DNA of 64,000 bases. Source: CAYMZZ01 sp964395095. GTDB lineage: Bacteria > Bacteroidota > Bacteroidia > Chitinophagales > Chitinophagaceae. Under the pieces are notes generated by a model. It was not told where the DNA came from. It did not search any database and saw only the letters and a program-made list of their open reading frames with translations. The stretch spans positions 228,082-292,081 of the forward strand of contig CAYMZZ010000006.1 of assembly GCA_964395095.1 (NCBI GenBank), given 5' to 3'. Shown here one piece after another: positions 1 through 8,112 of the stretch. Every line of letters begins with the position of its first letter. The stretch's first letter is position 1. Position numbers and translations under genes: made by a program.

Positions 1-2610
1 AATACTCCAACGATCGAATGTTACCTGGGTATTGATACCCAGCATTACGTCCGGTGCGGGCTTCTTGTAGAGGTAGCGGTCATTGTCATCGAGCCTGCCA
101 TCGCGGTTGAGGTCTTCGTATAAACCTTCAATGGGGCGACCCGATTCAGCATCATATACCTGCTTGTACACAAAATAAGTGTAAGGTGCATAACCCACGG
201 TAAACTTACCAATATTATTACCTGTGCCGCCGGCAATACCACTCACATCAATTCCCGTAAAACTGGGATCCTGTTGCTTCAGGAGGTTCGTAATTTCATT
301 TTGATTATATGTTACATTGAATCCGAAATCCCATGTCACGCGTTCTGTGCGAACGGGAGTAGTATTCAGCACAAATTCAATACCCTTATTTTCCATATTA
401 CCCACGTTGGTGAGCAGGGTGATATCGAAATTGGAGCCTGGAGCTACCGGAATCACGCTCAGCAGGTCCTTGGTTTTCTTTTGGTATGCATCCACCGAAC
501 CACTGATACGGCCATTGAAGAAACTGAAGTCGAGACCCAGGTTGATGGTTGTAGTGGTTTCCCACTTGATGTTTGCATCGTAAGCGGAAGGGCGCAGAAA
601 ATAGAAATAGGAATCGCCAAACATATACTGCGCCGATATGGTGCTTTGAGAATAACGGGGCAAATAAGAATAATAGGCAATGCCATCCTGCTGACCTGTG
701 ATACCCCAGCTTCCGCGGAGTTTCAGATCAGACAATACGCGTGAATTGCGGAAGAAATCGTCCTTCAATTTCCAGGCTACGGCCACCGCAGGGAAATAAC
801 CCACGCGTGTGTCTGGCGAAAACTTCGAGCTGGCATCTCTACGCAAAGAGGCGTCGATGATGTATTTGTTATCGATGGTGAAGTTTAGGCGACCAAAATA
901 GGATTCAAGACGATACTGCGGTTTATCGGTAGGGAAAACCGGTTCCGATCCGGCAATGGTATCACGCTTCTGAGGGTTGTTTGGATCTGCAATGGCGCGA
1001 TAACTGAATGCCGGATAATTGTAAACATTGGTAATGAAATCCTGGAAACTATGTGTTACCAATGCGCTCATCTTGGTCCGAATGCTCTTGATCTCTTTTT
1101 CATAGAAGAGAGACACATCAGCCAACCAGTTCTCTTTTCCCTGCTTATAGAATACCCGGCGTCCACCTGTACGCCAGTTGGTAGCGGAATTGGAATCTAT
1201 ATTATCGTTGCCACGGCCCCAGCTATTATCCATACCCAGGTTAGCCTGGATGTGGAGGTCGGGGAAGAAATGCAGTTTATAATCTAATTGCACATTTCCA
1301 ATCAGGCGGCGAACTCGACTGGTATTGTCGCGCAACATTAGCAGGGCCACCGGGTTGCGGGTAGAAAGGTTGATGGCCGTGCCATCCTGTTGCAGCCACT
1401 CATAATAACCACCATACTTGCTGCCATTTACCGGCTGTGTGGGGTCGAAAGCAACAGCGGAACCAATGGCACCTCCATCGGCAAATTGATTTTCTGTCTG
1501 GCTCGCCTTCAGGTTGAGGTTAACGCTTAGGTGTTCATCAAAAAATTTGGGAGAAAGATTCACACCGGCACTATACCGATTGAATTTATCAGTTTTCAGG
1601 ATTCCTTCCTGACTCAGGTAACCAACAGAAACCCGATAGGGCATATTGGCAGCCGAACCACTGATGCTCAGGTTATGATTATTGGTGATGGCCGTTTGAT
1701 ATATTTGATCCTGCCAGTCGGTATTGGCATCACCCAGCAGGTTTACGTAGGTATTGTTGCCGGTAGCAATAGCGTCTTCAGTAATTACTTTGCGAATTTC
1801 ATCGGCCGTAAGCACGTCTACTTTTTTGCCGATCACACTGGCGGCCAGTTGTGAATTATAGTTGAAGCGCGGCTTTCCGCGGGTGCCTTTCTTGGAAGTA
1901 ATAATAATGACGCCATTGGATGCGCGTGATCCATAAAGGGCCGTAGCGGCCGCATCTTTCAGCACGCTCATCGACTCAATATCGTCAGGGTTGATGGTAT
2001 TGAGGAGGTTGCCGCTGCCGGCAATACCATTGCTTTCCACCGGTACGCCATCGATCACAATCAGCGGATCGTTGCTGGCATTCAAAGAGGCGCCTCCACG
2101 GATACGGATACGGCTTCCGCCACCGGCACTACCACCACCTGAAGTGATTTGTAAGCCGGCTACCTTGCCCTGCAGCAATTGCTCGGATGAAGGAATATTA
2201 CCTTGTTGAAAATCTTTGGCTGAAACAGAAGTAACTGCACCGGTAAGGTCTCCTCTTTTACGTGTACCGTAGGCAATTACTACCACTTCGCCCAATGCTT
2301 CGTTATTGACCTGCAAGGCAATATCCACGGATGATTTTCCCTGGATATCCACTTCCTGGACCATATAACCCACCGAAGTGATGACAAGGGTTGTAACATT
2401 GGGACCAACGGAAATGCGAAAAGTACCATTGGCATCCGTTTGTGTGCCAGTATTGGTACCCTTAGCGGCTACTGTTACCCCGGCCAGCGCAGTGCCGTCC
2501 CTGGGATCCGTAACCTTACCGGTGATCACCCTGTCTTGTGAGAAGGAAACAAGAGAAAGAAATAGCATGGTCACCAGGACGCATGCTTTCTGCATGTTTT
2601 TGCGCGACAT
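1..2610 (-). CDS. SusC/RagA-family TonB-linked outer-membrane receptor, partial (C-terminus outside window)
   Basis: The frame runs open from the ATG at 2610 to the window edge, giving 870 codons without a stop, so the C-terminal barrel strands are missing. A signal peptide ending near LVSFSQ is followed directly by a carboxypeptidase-D-regulatory-like domain (about residues 28-110), then the TonB plug with the family motif VVVIAYGTRKRGDLTG and the IRIRGGASLNASNDPLIVIDGV stretch split around residue 170, then beta-barrel sequence. There is no STN domain, unlike the other two SusC proteins here, so it should not signal through a FecR/sigma pair. It follows the GH13 amylase and NUDIX regulator genes on the same strand, so import of alpha-glucan oligosaccharides is the likely role. 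The SusD partner would lie beyond the edge. Family assignment is firm; substrate is inferred from neighbours. Confidence 0.93.
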   Translation of the reverse strand, partial: MSRKNMQKACVLVTMLFLSLVSFSQDRVITGKVTDPRDGTALAGVTVAAKGTNTGTQTDANGTFRISVGPNVTTLVITSVGYMVQEVDIQGKSSVDIALQVNNEALGEVVVIAYGTRKRGDLTGAVTSVSAKDFQQGNIPSSEQLLQGKVAGLQITSGGGSAGGGSRIRIRGGASLNASNDPLIVIDGVPVESNGIAGSGNLLNTINPDDIESMSVLKDAAATALYGSRASNGVIIITSKKGTRGKPRFNYNSQLAASVIGKKVDVLTADEIRKVITEDAIATGNNTYVNLLGDANTDWQDQIYQTAITNNHNLSISGSAANMPYRVSVGYLSQEGILKTDKFNRYSAGVNLSPKFFDEHLSVNLNLKASQTENQFADGGAIGSAVAFDPTQPVNGSKYGGYYEWLQQDGTAINLSTRNPVALLMLRDNTSRVRRLIGNVQLDYKLHFFPDLHIQANLGMDNSWGRGNDNIDSNSATNWRTGGRRVFYKQGKENWLADVSLFYEKEIKSIRTKMSALVTHSFQDFITNVYNYPAFSYRAIADPNNPQKRDTIAGSEPVFPTDKPQYRLESYFGRLNFTIDNKYIIDASLRRDASSKFSPDTRVGYFPAVAVAWKLKDDFFRNSRVLSDLKLRGSWGITGQQDGIAYYSYLPRYSQSTISAQYMFGDSYFYFLRPSAYDANIKWETTTTINLGLDFSFFNGRISGSVDAYQKKTKDLLSVIPVAPGSNFDITLLTNVGNMENKGIEFVLNTTPVRTERVTWDFGFNVTYNQNEITNLLKQQDPSFTGIDVSGIAGGTGNNIGKFTVGYAPYTYFVYKQVYDAESGRPIEGLYEDLNRDGRLDDNDRYLYKKPAPDVMLGINTQVTFDRWSI

Positions 2611-2653
2611 AAGCAATCGTTAAGAGTTAAGCAATCAGTGTTTGGTTTCTAAC

Positions 2654-2674
2654 AATGTGTATTAAGCACACAAT
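2654..2674. promoter_or_regulatory. Putative operator upstream of susC, matching the site upstream of the amylase gene
   Basis: A 21-bp near-palindrome with half-sites TGTGT and ACACA around an ATTAAGC core lies 44 bp before the susC start codon. Flanking bases extend it to 10-bp arms with one mismatch (2651-2677). The same pattern (AAT-R-TGTATTAA-S-Y-ACACA-W-T) occurs at 6435-6455. Two such sites bracketing a unit that encodes a NUDIX-type regulator suggest binding by that regulator. This is inference from sequence similarity only. Confidence 0.55.
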
Positions 2675-2738
2675 GTTAATACATTTTTATTTCCGAACAA
2701 AATTCAATTTTGTCAAAAAAGTATTGCCGGAGCTTGTT

Positions 2739-3485
2739 TCAGGCTACAGCGGCTCGTGGCCCACCCATTTTTTTCCGGGCCGATTTTCGTTTGAATTCCG
2801 GCTTCAGCTTATACAGCTTACCGGGCCGGTGCGGTACATCCTCTTCCATTTCATTCAGGTCGACCAGCCAGTCTTTGATAGCGATCTTCTTGCGGAAATT
2901 GCGCCGGTCCAGTTCCACCAGCAGGATGGCTTCATAAAGCTCCTGCAGCTCGCGTAAAGAAAATTTTTCAGGTAACAAATTGAAAATCACGGGATGTTCC
3001 ATTACCTGCTCCCGTAGTCGTGCAAGACAAGTGTCCAAAATCAGCTTATGGTCAAAGGCCATCGTCTTAAGCTTTTTCACAGGCAACCATTGCAGATCAT
3101 TATGGGTAAGCCGTAGCTTTTGGTGCTTGGCATCGATCAGCGAATAATAAGCAGTGGTGATTACGCGGCCCGAGGGGTGACGGTCGATCGCGCCGAATGT
3201 ATGCACCTGCTCCAGGTACACATCATCCATACCGGTTCTGTCACGCAGAATGCGGTAGGAGGCGGCGTCCAGGTCTTCATCGGGTCGCACCAGGTCGCCC
3301 AGCAAGGAGTATAAGCCGGAAAACTCTTCAAGATCCGATTTAATAACCAGCACTTTCAGTTCCTTTTCGTGGTAGCTGAAAATGACACAGTCAACCGATA
3401 TGGCAATATTAAAATACTCCTGGTGGCTGATTTTTTCAATCTCGGCCGTCTTCAGGTAGCCCGTCTTTACAATTTCATTACTCAT
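2739..3485 (-). CDS. NUDIX-domain transcriptional regulator (NrtR/AraR-like), catalytically degenerate
   Basis: This 248-residue protein has an N-terminal NUDIX fold (about residues 25-150) and a C-terminal winged-helix part (about 155-235). That layout is typical of the NrtR/AraR group, which binds DNA and senses a small molecule. The NUDIX box can be aligned as D-LVRPD-E-DLDAASY-R-ILRDRTG-M. The box Gly is Asp, and the glutamates of the catalytic REUxEE core are replaced (R-I-L-R-D-R), so hydrolysis is unlikely and ligand sensing is favoured. Its ATG is 2 bp after the amylase stop, so the two are co-transcribed, with susC 128 bp downstream. Known relatives in Bacteroidetes respond to sugars such as arabinose; a maltose- or glucose-type ligand here is inferred from the neighbours. 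The C-terminal tail is rich in Lys/Arg. Confidence 0.82.
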   Translation of the reverse strand: MSNEIVKTGYLKTAEIEKISHQEYFNIAISVDCVIFSYHEKELKVLVIKSDLEEFSGLYSLLGDLVRPDEDLDAASYRILRDRTGMDDVYLEQVHTFGAIDRHPSGRVITTAYYSLIDAKHQKLRLTHNDLQWLPVKKLKTMAFDHKLILDTCLARLREQVMEHPVIFNLLPEKFSLRELQELYEAILLVELDRRNFRKKIAIKDWLVDLNEMEEDVPHRPGKLYKLKPEFKRKSARKKMGGPRAAVA

Positions 3486-3487
3486 AA

Positions 3488-6397
3488 TCAGGGTATAATG
3501 AGTTTAAGTGTTCGTGATTCCCGTCCGGATACGATGCGGAGCAAATATAAACCGGATGGCAGTTTGCCCAGCTTATTTCCGATCGGGATCAGGTGGTTTC
3601 CCCGTTGCAGGCTGGCCGTATGCAGTACCTCAATCTGTCGTCCGTTCATATCGAGCAGGGAAATATCTGTGCGGTTAGCCTGTGGAATATTTAACTCCAG
3701 GATGGTAGAGCCTACTGCCGGGTTGGGATAGGTAGCCGCCAGCAGGGTATTGGCCGGAACATCTACATCAAACACGGGGGTTACGGTGATATTGTTCACG
3801 TTCCGGTTCAGGTATATCCGAAATTCGCCCGGTGCCAGGCTAATGGTGGTAGGGCCAGCCGTAGCGCTAAACACCGTATTGCCCAGGTAATCGAACCAGT
3901 TCCCCGCTGCCGGGAAGCTAAAGCTAACGGCCTGCGGCGTGAGGTCGAAATTGCCGATGATGCAAAGCATGGAACTGTCACCAGCCGATCGAAGTTTCAT
4001 CCATTTCATGGCACCAGCCAGGCTTCGTTCGATGGTGATATTGTTGGCGACAAATACATCCCTGTACCAGCCATGCGCCCGCAACCTCCCCATTTGGCTG
4101 TACACATTATAGAGCGACTGCCGACGGGCCTGCTGCCGATAATCCCAGCGTATGGGTTTGTTGGCTGTGCGACAATCGTTGTTGATGGTGCCGTTGGGGC
4201 AATAGTTGATGGGGAAATCATAGCCCAGTTCACCAAACTGCCAGATCATTTTAGGTCCGGGCATGCCCAGCAGGAAAGCCGCATTCAGTTCCAGCCTTTT
4301 CAAAGATGTAGTGGTATCGCGCGTATTGTAGTTGCCAGCGCTTAGACCATAATTTATATTGGTGAAAGCTATCCGTTCTTCATCATGGCTTTCCATATAG
4401 GTAATCAGGTGCGGATTATTCCAGTTACGAACGGTATGCAGGCCACCCTCAAAATTGGAATTGGCGATGACGCCCTTGGCCGCCTCTTCAAAATTGTAGT
4501 GCAAATTGCCCCAGAACATCATCCCATAATTAGACAGTTCCTGTTCCTCATTGTTGGCTCCAAAATGCTCCAGTATTACGTACGACCCTGGTGATTTCAG
4601 CATCAGGGTATCATAATATTTCTTCCAGATGGCGACCCGGCTCGCATCATAGTTGCCCCAGGTACCCACATTGCAGTTGTTGCCATTGGCATCGCAGGTG
4701 TTTACCTGGGTATACCCTTTGGATAAGTCGAAGCGAAATCCATCCAGCTTGTATTCTTTTAACCAGTGTTCCACTACCCTGCTGAAGAAATAATTGGTGG
4801 CCGGGCTTTCGTGGTTCATGTCGAATCCGACATTGAATGCATGGCGCGGTGTGGGATTATACCAGGGATTATTGGCCGCGGGCCGGTTATTGGCCGCATC
4901 CCAATACAATTGCACCATGGGAGAAAGGCCGAAGCTATGGTTCAGTGCGATATCCATAATTACGGCAATTCCCTGGCCATGACACTCGTCGATAAAGGCT
5001 TTGAGGGTATTGCGCGGACCATAGTATTTATCGGGTGCGAAATAAAAGGAGGGATTATAGCCCCAGCTCTCGTTGCCTTCAAACTCGTTGAAGGGCATAA
5101 GTTCGATAGCGTTCACGCCCATTCGCTTCAGGTAGGAGATAGTATCGCGCAGGGTATTCCAGTCGTGGGCATCCACAAAATCGCGCAACAACATTTCATA
5201 GATAAAGAGGTTACGCTTATCGGGCCTGGTATAATTGGTATTTTGCCAGTTATAAGCCGGTGCATTGGTTTGCAGCAGGCTCACGATGCCGCTTTGGCCG
5301 GCGGGATAGTCGCGTAAGCCGGGATAGGTGGCGTCGCTGATAAACTGGTCGTTGTTGTTGAATGGATCCAGGATCTTTTCAGCGTAAGGGTCCGCAATTC
5401 TCAGGTTGCCATCAACAAGATATTGATAGGCATACTCAACTCCCGGTGTGAGGCCATTGACCTGTAGCCACCAGCGTTCCCCATCGGGGGTTTTATTCAT
5501 TTGATAGGCCGACTGTTCGGCCCAGTTGCTTCCCGGAAATTCGCCAATAATATTTACGCGGCTTTTACCCGGGGCGTGTAGCACCAGTATTGCGGATGTA
5601 TTACCAGCAAGGTAGTTGATGCCGTCGCGAACGCCAGCGGGCAGCGGGGCTGTGTTGACGGAACCAGCCACAAAAAAGTTGATGGTATCACGTCTGGTTT
5701 CAGCACCCGCATTAGCAACGAGAACAATTTCCTGGTTACCGGGAGCAGGCACCATATGAGAAATGGATATGCTGGAGGCGCCAAACACGGAATGAATGGG
5801 ATTGCCATTGTAATAAACATGCATGTCTGTGGTCACAACGCTGGCTATGCCTTCTATATCAATTGCCTGGCCCGGACTGGTAATATTTATGGGCTCAGGT
5901 ATGGGATCGAAATAGGGTTGCATTGGGGGTTTGGTAAAGCGAATATGCAGGCCATTGTCGTACACAGGCACAAACATATCCGAGCCGTTGCCATTGCGTT
6001 GAACCAGGTTGCCGGCAGCATCGCGAAACAGGATGGCGATGGCACGAATTTCCTCCGAAGCATTGGCCACATTGAAGAAGTTGCGGATATTATTGATCGT
6101 ATAGGACCATTTGTTGCTTCCGGCAGCCACAGCCTGTGCCTGGGTTGGAGTGGTAGCCCAGGTAAAAGGAGCATATTTCCAGTCGCTATTGCTGGTACTG
6201 AGCGAAGTGATCAGGCCAATATGAACATATACGTTGCCGGTAAAACCCAATAAGCCCTGGTTGCCTTTGGTAGCATCCACCGTGATGGTGATATTATCAT
6301 TTTCCTGTGCGAAGTTGGGCGTCCATGTCAGCAGTTGCGCGTGCAGGGAAAGGCCGGAAAATACAGCGAGGGAGGCTGCAAGCAATCGTCTCATCAT
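3488..6397 (-). CDS. Secreted GH13 alpha-amylase with T9SS-type C-terminal domain
   Basis: I start at the ATG at 6397 (969 residues); an in-frame TTG lies 18 bp upstream. A signal peptide (to about LSLHAQ, residue 20) leads two beta-sandwich regions (about 25-240), a CBM48/isoamylase-like N-domain (about 265-345), the GH13 barrel (about 395-780) and a C-terminal beta domain. The last ~75 residues look like a type IX secretion sorting domain (NPAVGSTILEL ... SGLYLLRI). The GH13 catalytic triad is visible: nucleophile D557 in GFRFD, acid/base E610 in VILEH, and D672 in ESHDEER. It should cut alpha-1,4-glucans outside the cell or at the surface. It is first in a unit with the NUDIX regulator (2-bp gap), preceded by a putative operator. 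Exact specificity (amylase, pullulanase or cyclomaltodextrinase) is not decidable by eye. Confidence 0.92.
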   Translation of the reverse strand: MMRRLLAASLAVFSGLSLHAQLLTWTPNFAQENDNITITVDATKGNQGLLGFTGNVYVHIGLITSLSTSNSDWKYAPFTWATTPTQAQAVAAGSNKWSYTINNIRNFFNVANASEEIRAIAILFRDAAGNLVQRNGNGSDMFVPVYDNGLHIRFTKPPMQPYFDPIPEPINITSPGQAIDIEGIASVVTTDMHVYYNGNPIHSVFGASSISISHMVPAPGNQEIVLVANAGAETRRDTINFFVAGSVNTAPLPAGVRDGINYLAGNTSAILVLHAPGKSRVNIIGEFPGSNWAEQSAYQMNKTPDGERWWLQVNGLTPGVEYAYQYLVDGNLRIADPYAEKILDPFNNNDQFISDATYPGLRDYPAGQSGIVSLLQTNAPAYNWQNTNYTRPDKRNLFIYEMLLRDFVDAHDWNTLRDTISYLKRMGVNAIELMPFNEFEGNESWGYNPSFYFAPDKYYGPRNTLKAFIDECHGQGIAVIMDIALNHSFGLSPMVQLYWDAANNRPAANNPWYNPTPRHAFNVGFDMNHESPATNYFFSRVVEHWLKEYKLDGFRFDLSKGYTQVNTCDANGNNCNVGTWGNYDASRVAIWKKYYDTLMLKSPGSYVILEHFGANNEEQELSNYGMMFWGNLHYNFEEAAKGVIANSNFEGGLHTVRNWNNPHLITYMESHDEERIAFTNINYGLSAGNYNTRDTTTSLKRLELNAAFLLGMPGPKMIWQFGELGYDFPINYCPNGTINNDCRTANKPIRWDYRQQARRQSLYNVYSQMGRLRAHGWYRDVFVANNITIERSLAGAMKWMKLRSAGDSSMLCIIGNFDLTPQAVSFSFPAAGNWFDYLGNTVFSATAGPTTISLAPGEFRIYLNRNVNNITVTPVFDVDVPANTLLAATYPNPAVGSTILELNIPQANRTDISLLDMNGRQIEVLHTASLQRGNHLIPIGNKLGKLPSGLYLLRIVSGRESRTLKLIIP

Positions 6398-6434
6398 AGC
6401 GCTAAATTTTGGCAATTAGATTCCGAAGATAGGA

Positions 6435-6455
6435 AATATGTATTAACTACACATT
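6435..6455. promoter_or_regulatory. Putative operator upstream of the GH13 amylase gene
   Basis: A 21-bp imperfect palindrome with half-sites TGTA and TACA around TTAAC lies 38 bp before the amylase ATG. It matches the site at 2654-2674 at 16 of 21 positions, including the shared TGTATTAA and ACACA blocks. It is the best candidate binding site for the NUDIX regulator encoded by the second gene of the unit. Confidence 0.5.
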
Positions 6456-6509
6456 AAAATTATAGAAAAGATAGTAGCCCTTTAATAGCCTGATTCCAAG
6501 TTCGCCTTT

Positions 6510-6835
6510 CGCGATTTTCGCGATGGGCTTCGCCCATCGCAGATATATGTCGCCCCTTCGGGGCTTATGCTTTAGTTTGAACACCATACACATAGGGCGC
6601 CAGCCCCATGACCATAACACATGGGCGAAAGCCCCTAAAGCCCCGAAGGGGCGGCATCCCCCAACATAGGGCGCCAGCCCTATGACCATAACACATGGGC
6701 GTCAGCCCCTAAAGCCCCGAAGGGGCGGCATCCCCCAACATAGGGCGCCAGCCCCATGACCATAACAAATGGGCGTCAGCCCCTAAAGCCCCGAAGGGGC
6801 GACATACGTCCCCATAGGGCGCCAGCCCTATGAGA
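6510..6835. repeat. REP array, left copy: head hairpins plus 74-bp tandem units
   Basis: The array starts with a head module: hairpin GATGGGC-TTC-GCCCATC (6522-6538) and, about 20 bp later, hairpin CGCCCC-TT-CGGGGC. Then come tandem units with an exact 74-bp period; the GCCCCGAAGGGGC hairpin core recurs at 6641, 6715 and 6789. Each unit carries a second palindrome (ATAGGGCGCCAGCCCTAT type) and the block CCATAAC-ACATGGGCG. It abuts the 3' end of the Y1 transposase gene and repeats in the same orientation at 7806-8068. No CRISPR-like spacers are present; the units are near identical throughout. Confidence 0.9.
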
Positions 6836-6839
6836 GTTC

Positions 6840-7292
6840 TTAATCCCACATATATCGCTCATCATACTCCATATTATACTTTTCAAGGAGGCCAATAAGC
6901 TCCTTTTTAAAATTCTTTTGGCGATGATGTTGATGTTGATTTTCGATATAGCGTATGACCACATCAACCTCTGCCGGATTTACCGAAAATGCCGCGTAGC
7001 CATCCTGCCAGTAAAAATTTTCGTACTCCTTGCCTTTTGATTTTATCCATTTCGAGGAGTTGGCCTTAAGCTTTTCGAGTAAGGTCTTTAGAGCGATATT
7101 TTTCGACAGCAAACAGAGTATATGCACATGATCAACCCAGCCGCCCACTTTCAGTGTGGGGCAGCCGAGTTCATTGCAGATTCCACCCAAATAAGAATGA
7201 AGTTCCTCTTCTACAGGTGGGTGAATCAGAGGCTGCCTGTATTTGGTACTGAATACCAGGTGTAAATAGTTTTTTACGAATGATTGTCCCAT
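6840..7292 (-). CDS. REP-associated Y1 tyrosine transposase (RAYT, IS200-like)
   Basis: I start at the ATG at 7292, giving a 150-residue protein beginning MGQSFVKNYLHLVF, the usual start of this family. The open frame continues upstream only into the minisatellite and is not likely to be translated. It has the HUH motif H55-V-H57 (VDHVHI) and the catalytic tyrosine region Y115-IENQHQHH, ending in the common YDERYMWD. The protein appears full length with intact active-site residues. RAYTs are single-strand endonucleases thought to mobilise REP palindromes. Here the gene is flanked by two REP arrays in direct orientation, which is the expected arrangement. Family is sure; present mobility is not known. 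Confidence 0.95.
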   Translation of the reverse strand: MGQSFVKNYLHLVFSTKYRQPLIHPPVEEELHSYLGGICNELGCPTLKVGGWVDHVHILCLLSKNIALKTLLEKLKANSSKWIKSKGKEYENFYWQDGYAAFSVNPAEVDVVIRYIENQHQHHRQKNFKKELIGLLEKYNMEYDERYMWD

Positions 7293-7410
7293 GTCGTTTT
7301 CGATATCCAGCAAAATAATTTCAATGGGCTTCGATTCGAGCCAAAACGAGGATGTATTTTTCACGAAAAGTGACGTTTTTTTCCCAAGGCCAATAATTCG
7401 CCTATTGCTC

Positions 7411-7810
7411 ATGCGAGATGGAATTCGTGCGTGGATTCCCGCGAGATGAAATTCGCGTGTGATTCGCGCGAGATGCAATTCGCGTGTGTGGATTCGCGCG
7501 AGATGGAATTCGCGTGTGTGGATTCGCGCGAGATTGAATTCGTGTGTAATTCGCGTGAGATGCAATTCGTGCGTGGATTCACGCAAGATGCAATTCGTGT
7601 GTGATTCGCGCGAGATGCAATTCGCGTGTGTGGATTCGCACGAGATGCAATTCGCGTGCGTGGATTCGCGCGAGATGCAACTCGTGTGTCATTCGCGCGA
7701 GATGGAATTCACGTGTGACTCATGCGAGATGGAATTCGCGTGTGTGGATTCGCGCGAGATGCAATTCGTGTGTGATTCGTGCGAGATGCAATTCGTGTGT
7801 GATTCATTCT
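7411..7810. repeat. 27/30-bp minisatellite, about 14-15 units, upstream of the RAYT gene
   Basis: The core GATTCGCGCGAGATGCAATT recurs with GAGATG-type anchors at 7415, 7443, 7470, 7500, 7530, 7557, 7585, 7612, 7642, 7672, 7699, 7726, 7756 and 7783. Spacing is 27 or 30 bp, with two units of 28. The 30-bp form carries one extra GTG-type triplet. The units differ by scattered transitions, so this is an aged or converting array. Both strands stay open in some frames because periods are mostly multiples of three, but no start signal or known protein is seen. The last unit merges into the head hairpin of the right REP array. Confidence 0.92.
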
Positions 7811-8068
7811 CGATGGGCTACGCCCATCGCCAACGTATTTCGCCCCTTCGGGGCTTATACTTTCGATCGAACATCATACACATAGGCGCCAGCCCCCTAA
7901 AGCCCCGAAGGGGCGGCATCCCCCAACATAGGGCGCCAGCCCCCAAAAGCCCCGAAGGGGCGACATCCCCCAACATAGGGCGCCAGCCCTATGACCATAA
8001 CAAATGGGCGTCAGCCCCCTAAAGCCCCGAAGGGGCGGCATCCCCCAACATAGGGCGCCAGCCCTATG
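7806..8068. repeat. REP array, right copy
   Basis: It is a direct copy of the left array: head hairpin GATGGGC-TAC-GCCCATC (7812-7828), hairpin CGCCCC-TT-CGGGGC, then units with the GCCCCGAAGGGGC core at 7903, 7950 and 8025. The first interval is 47 bp because that unit lacks the CCATAAC-AAATGGGCG half; the next is 75 bp. It ends about 45 bp before ligA, so the ligA promoter must lie inside or just after it. A TAACTTTA box at 8086-8093 is a weak -7 candidate. Confidence 0.88.
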
Positions 8069-8112
8069 AATCTCGAAAACCTAATTAACTTTACCCCCCT
8101 AACCAAAAACCC

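Noticed and set aside
7293..7586. N-terminal extension of the transposase frame into the minisatellite
   Set aside because: RAYT homology starts at the ATG at 7292; the extension is translated repeat DNA.
7459..8022. Plus-strand open frame encoding 9-10-residue repeats (DSREMQFVC type)
   Set aside because: It is produced by the minisatellite, whose periods are mostly multiples of three, and continues into the REP array. It has no signal peptide or known family and no promoter.
6620..8050. CRISPR-like periodicity
   Set aside because: The units are near identical with no variable spacers, and there are no cas genes. The palindromic REP structure and adjacent RAYT explain it.
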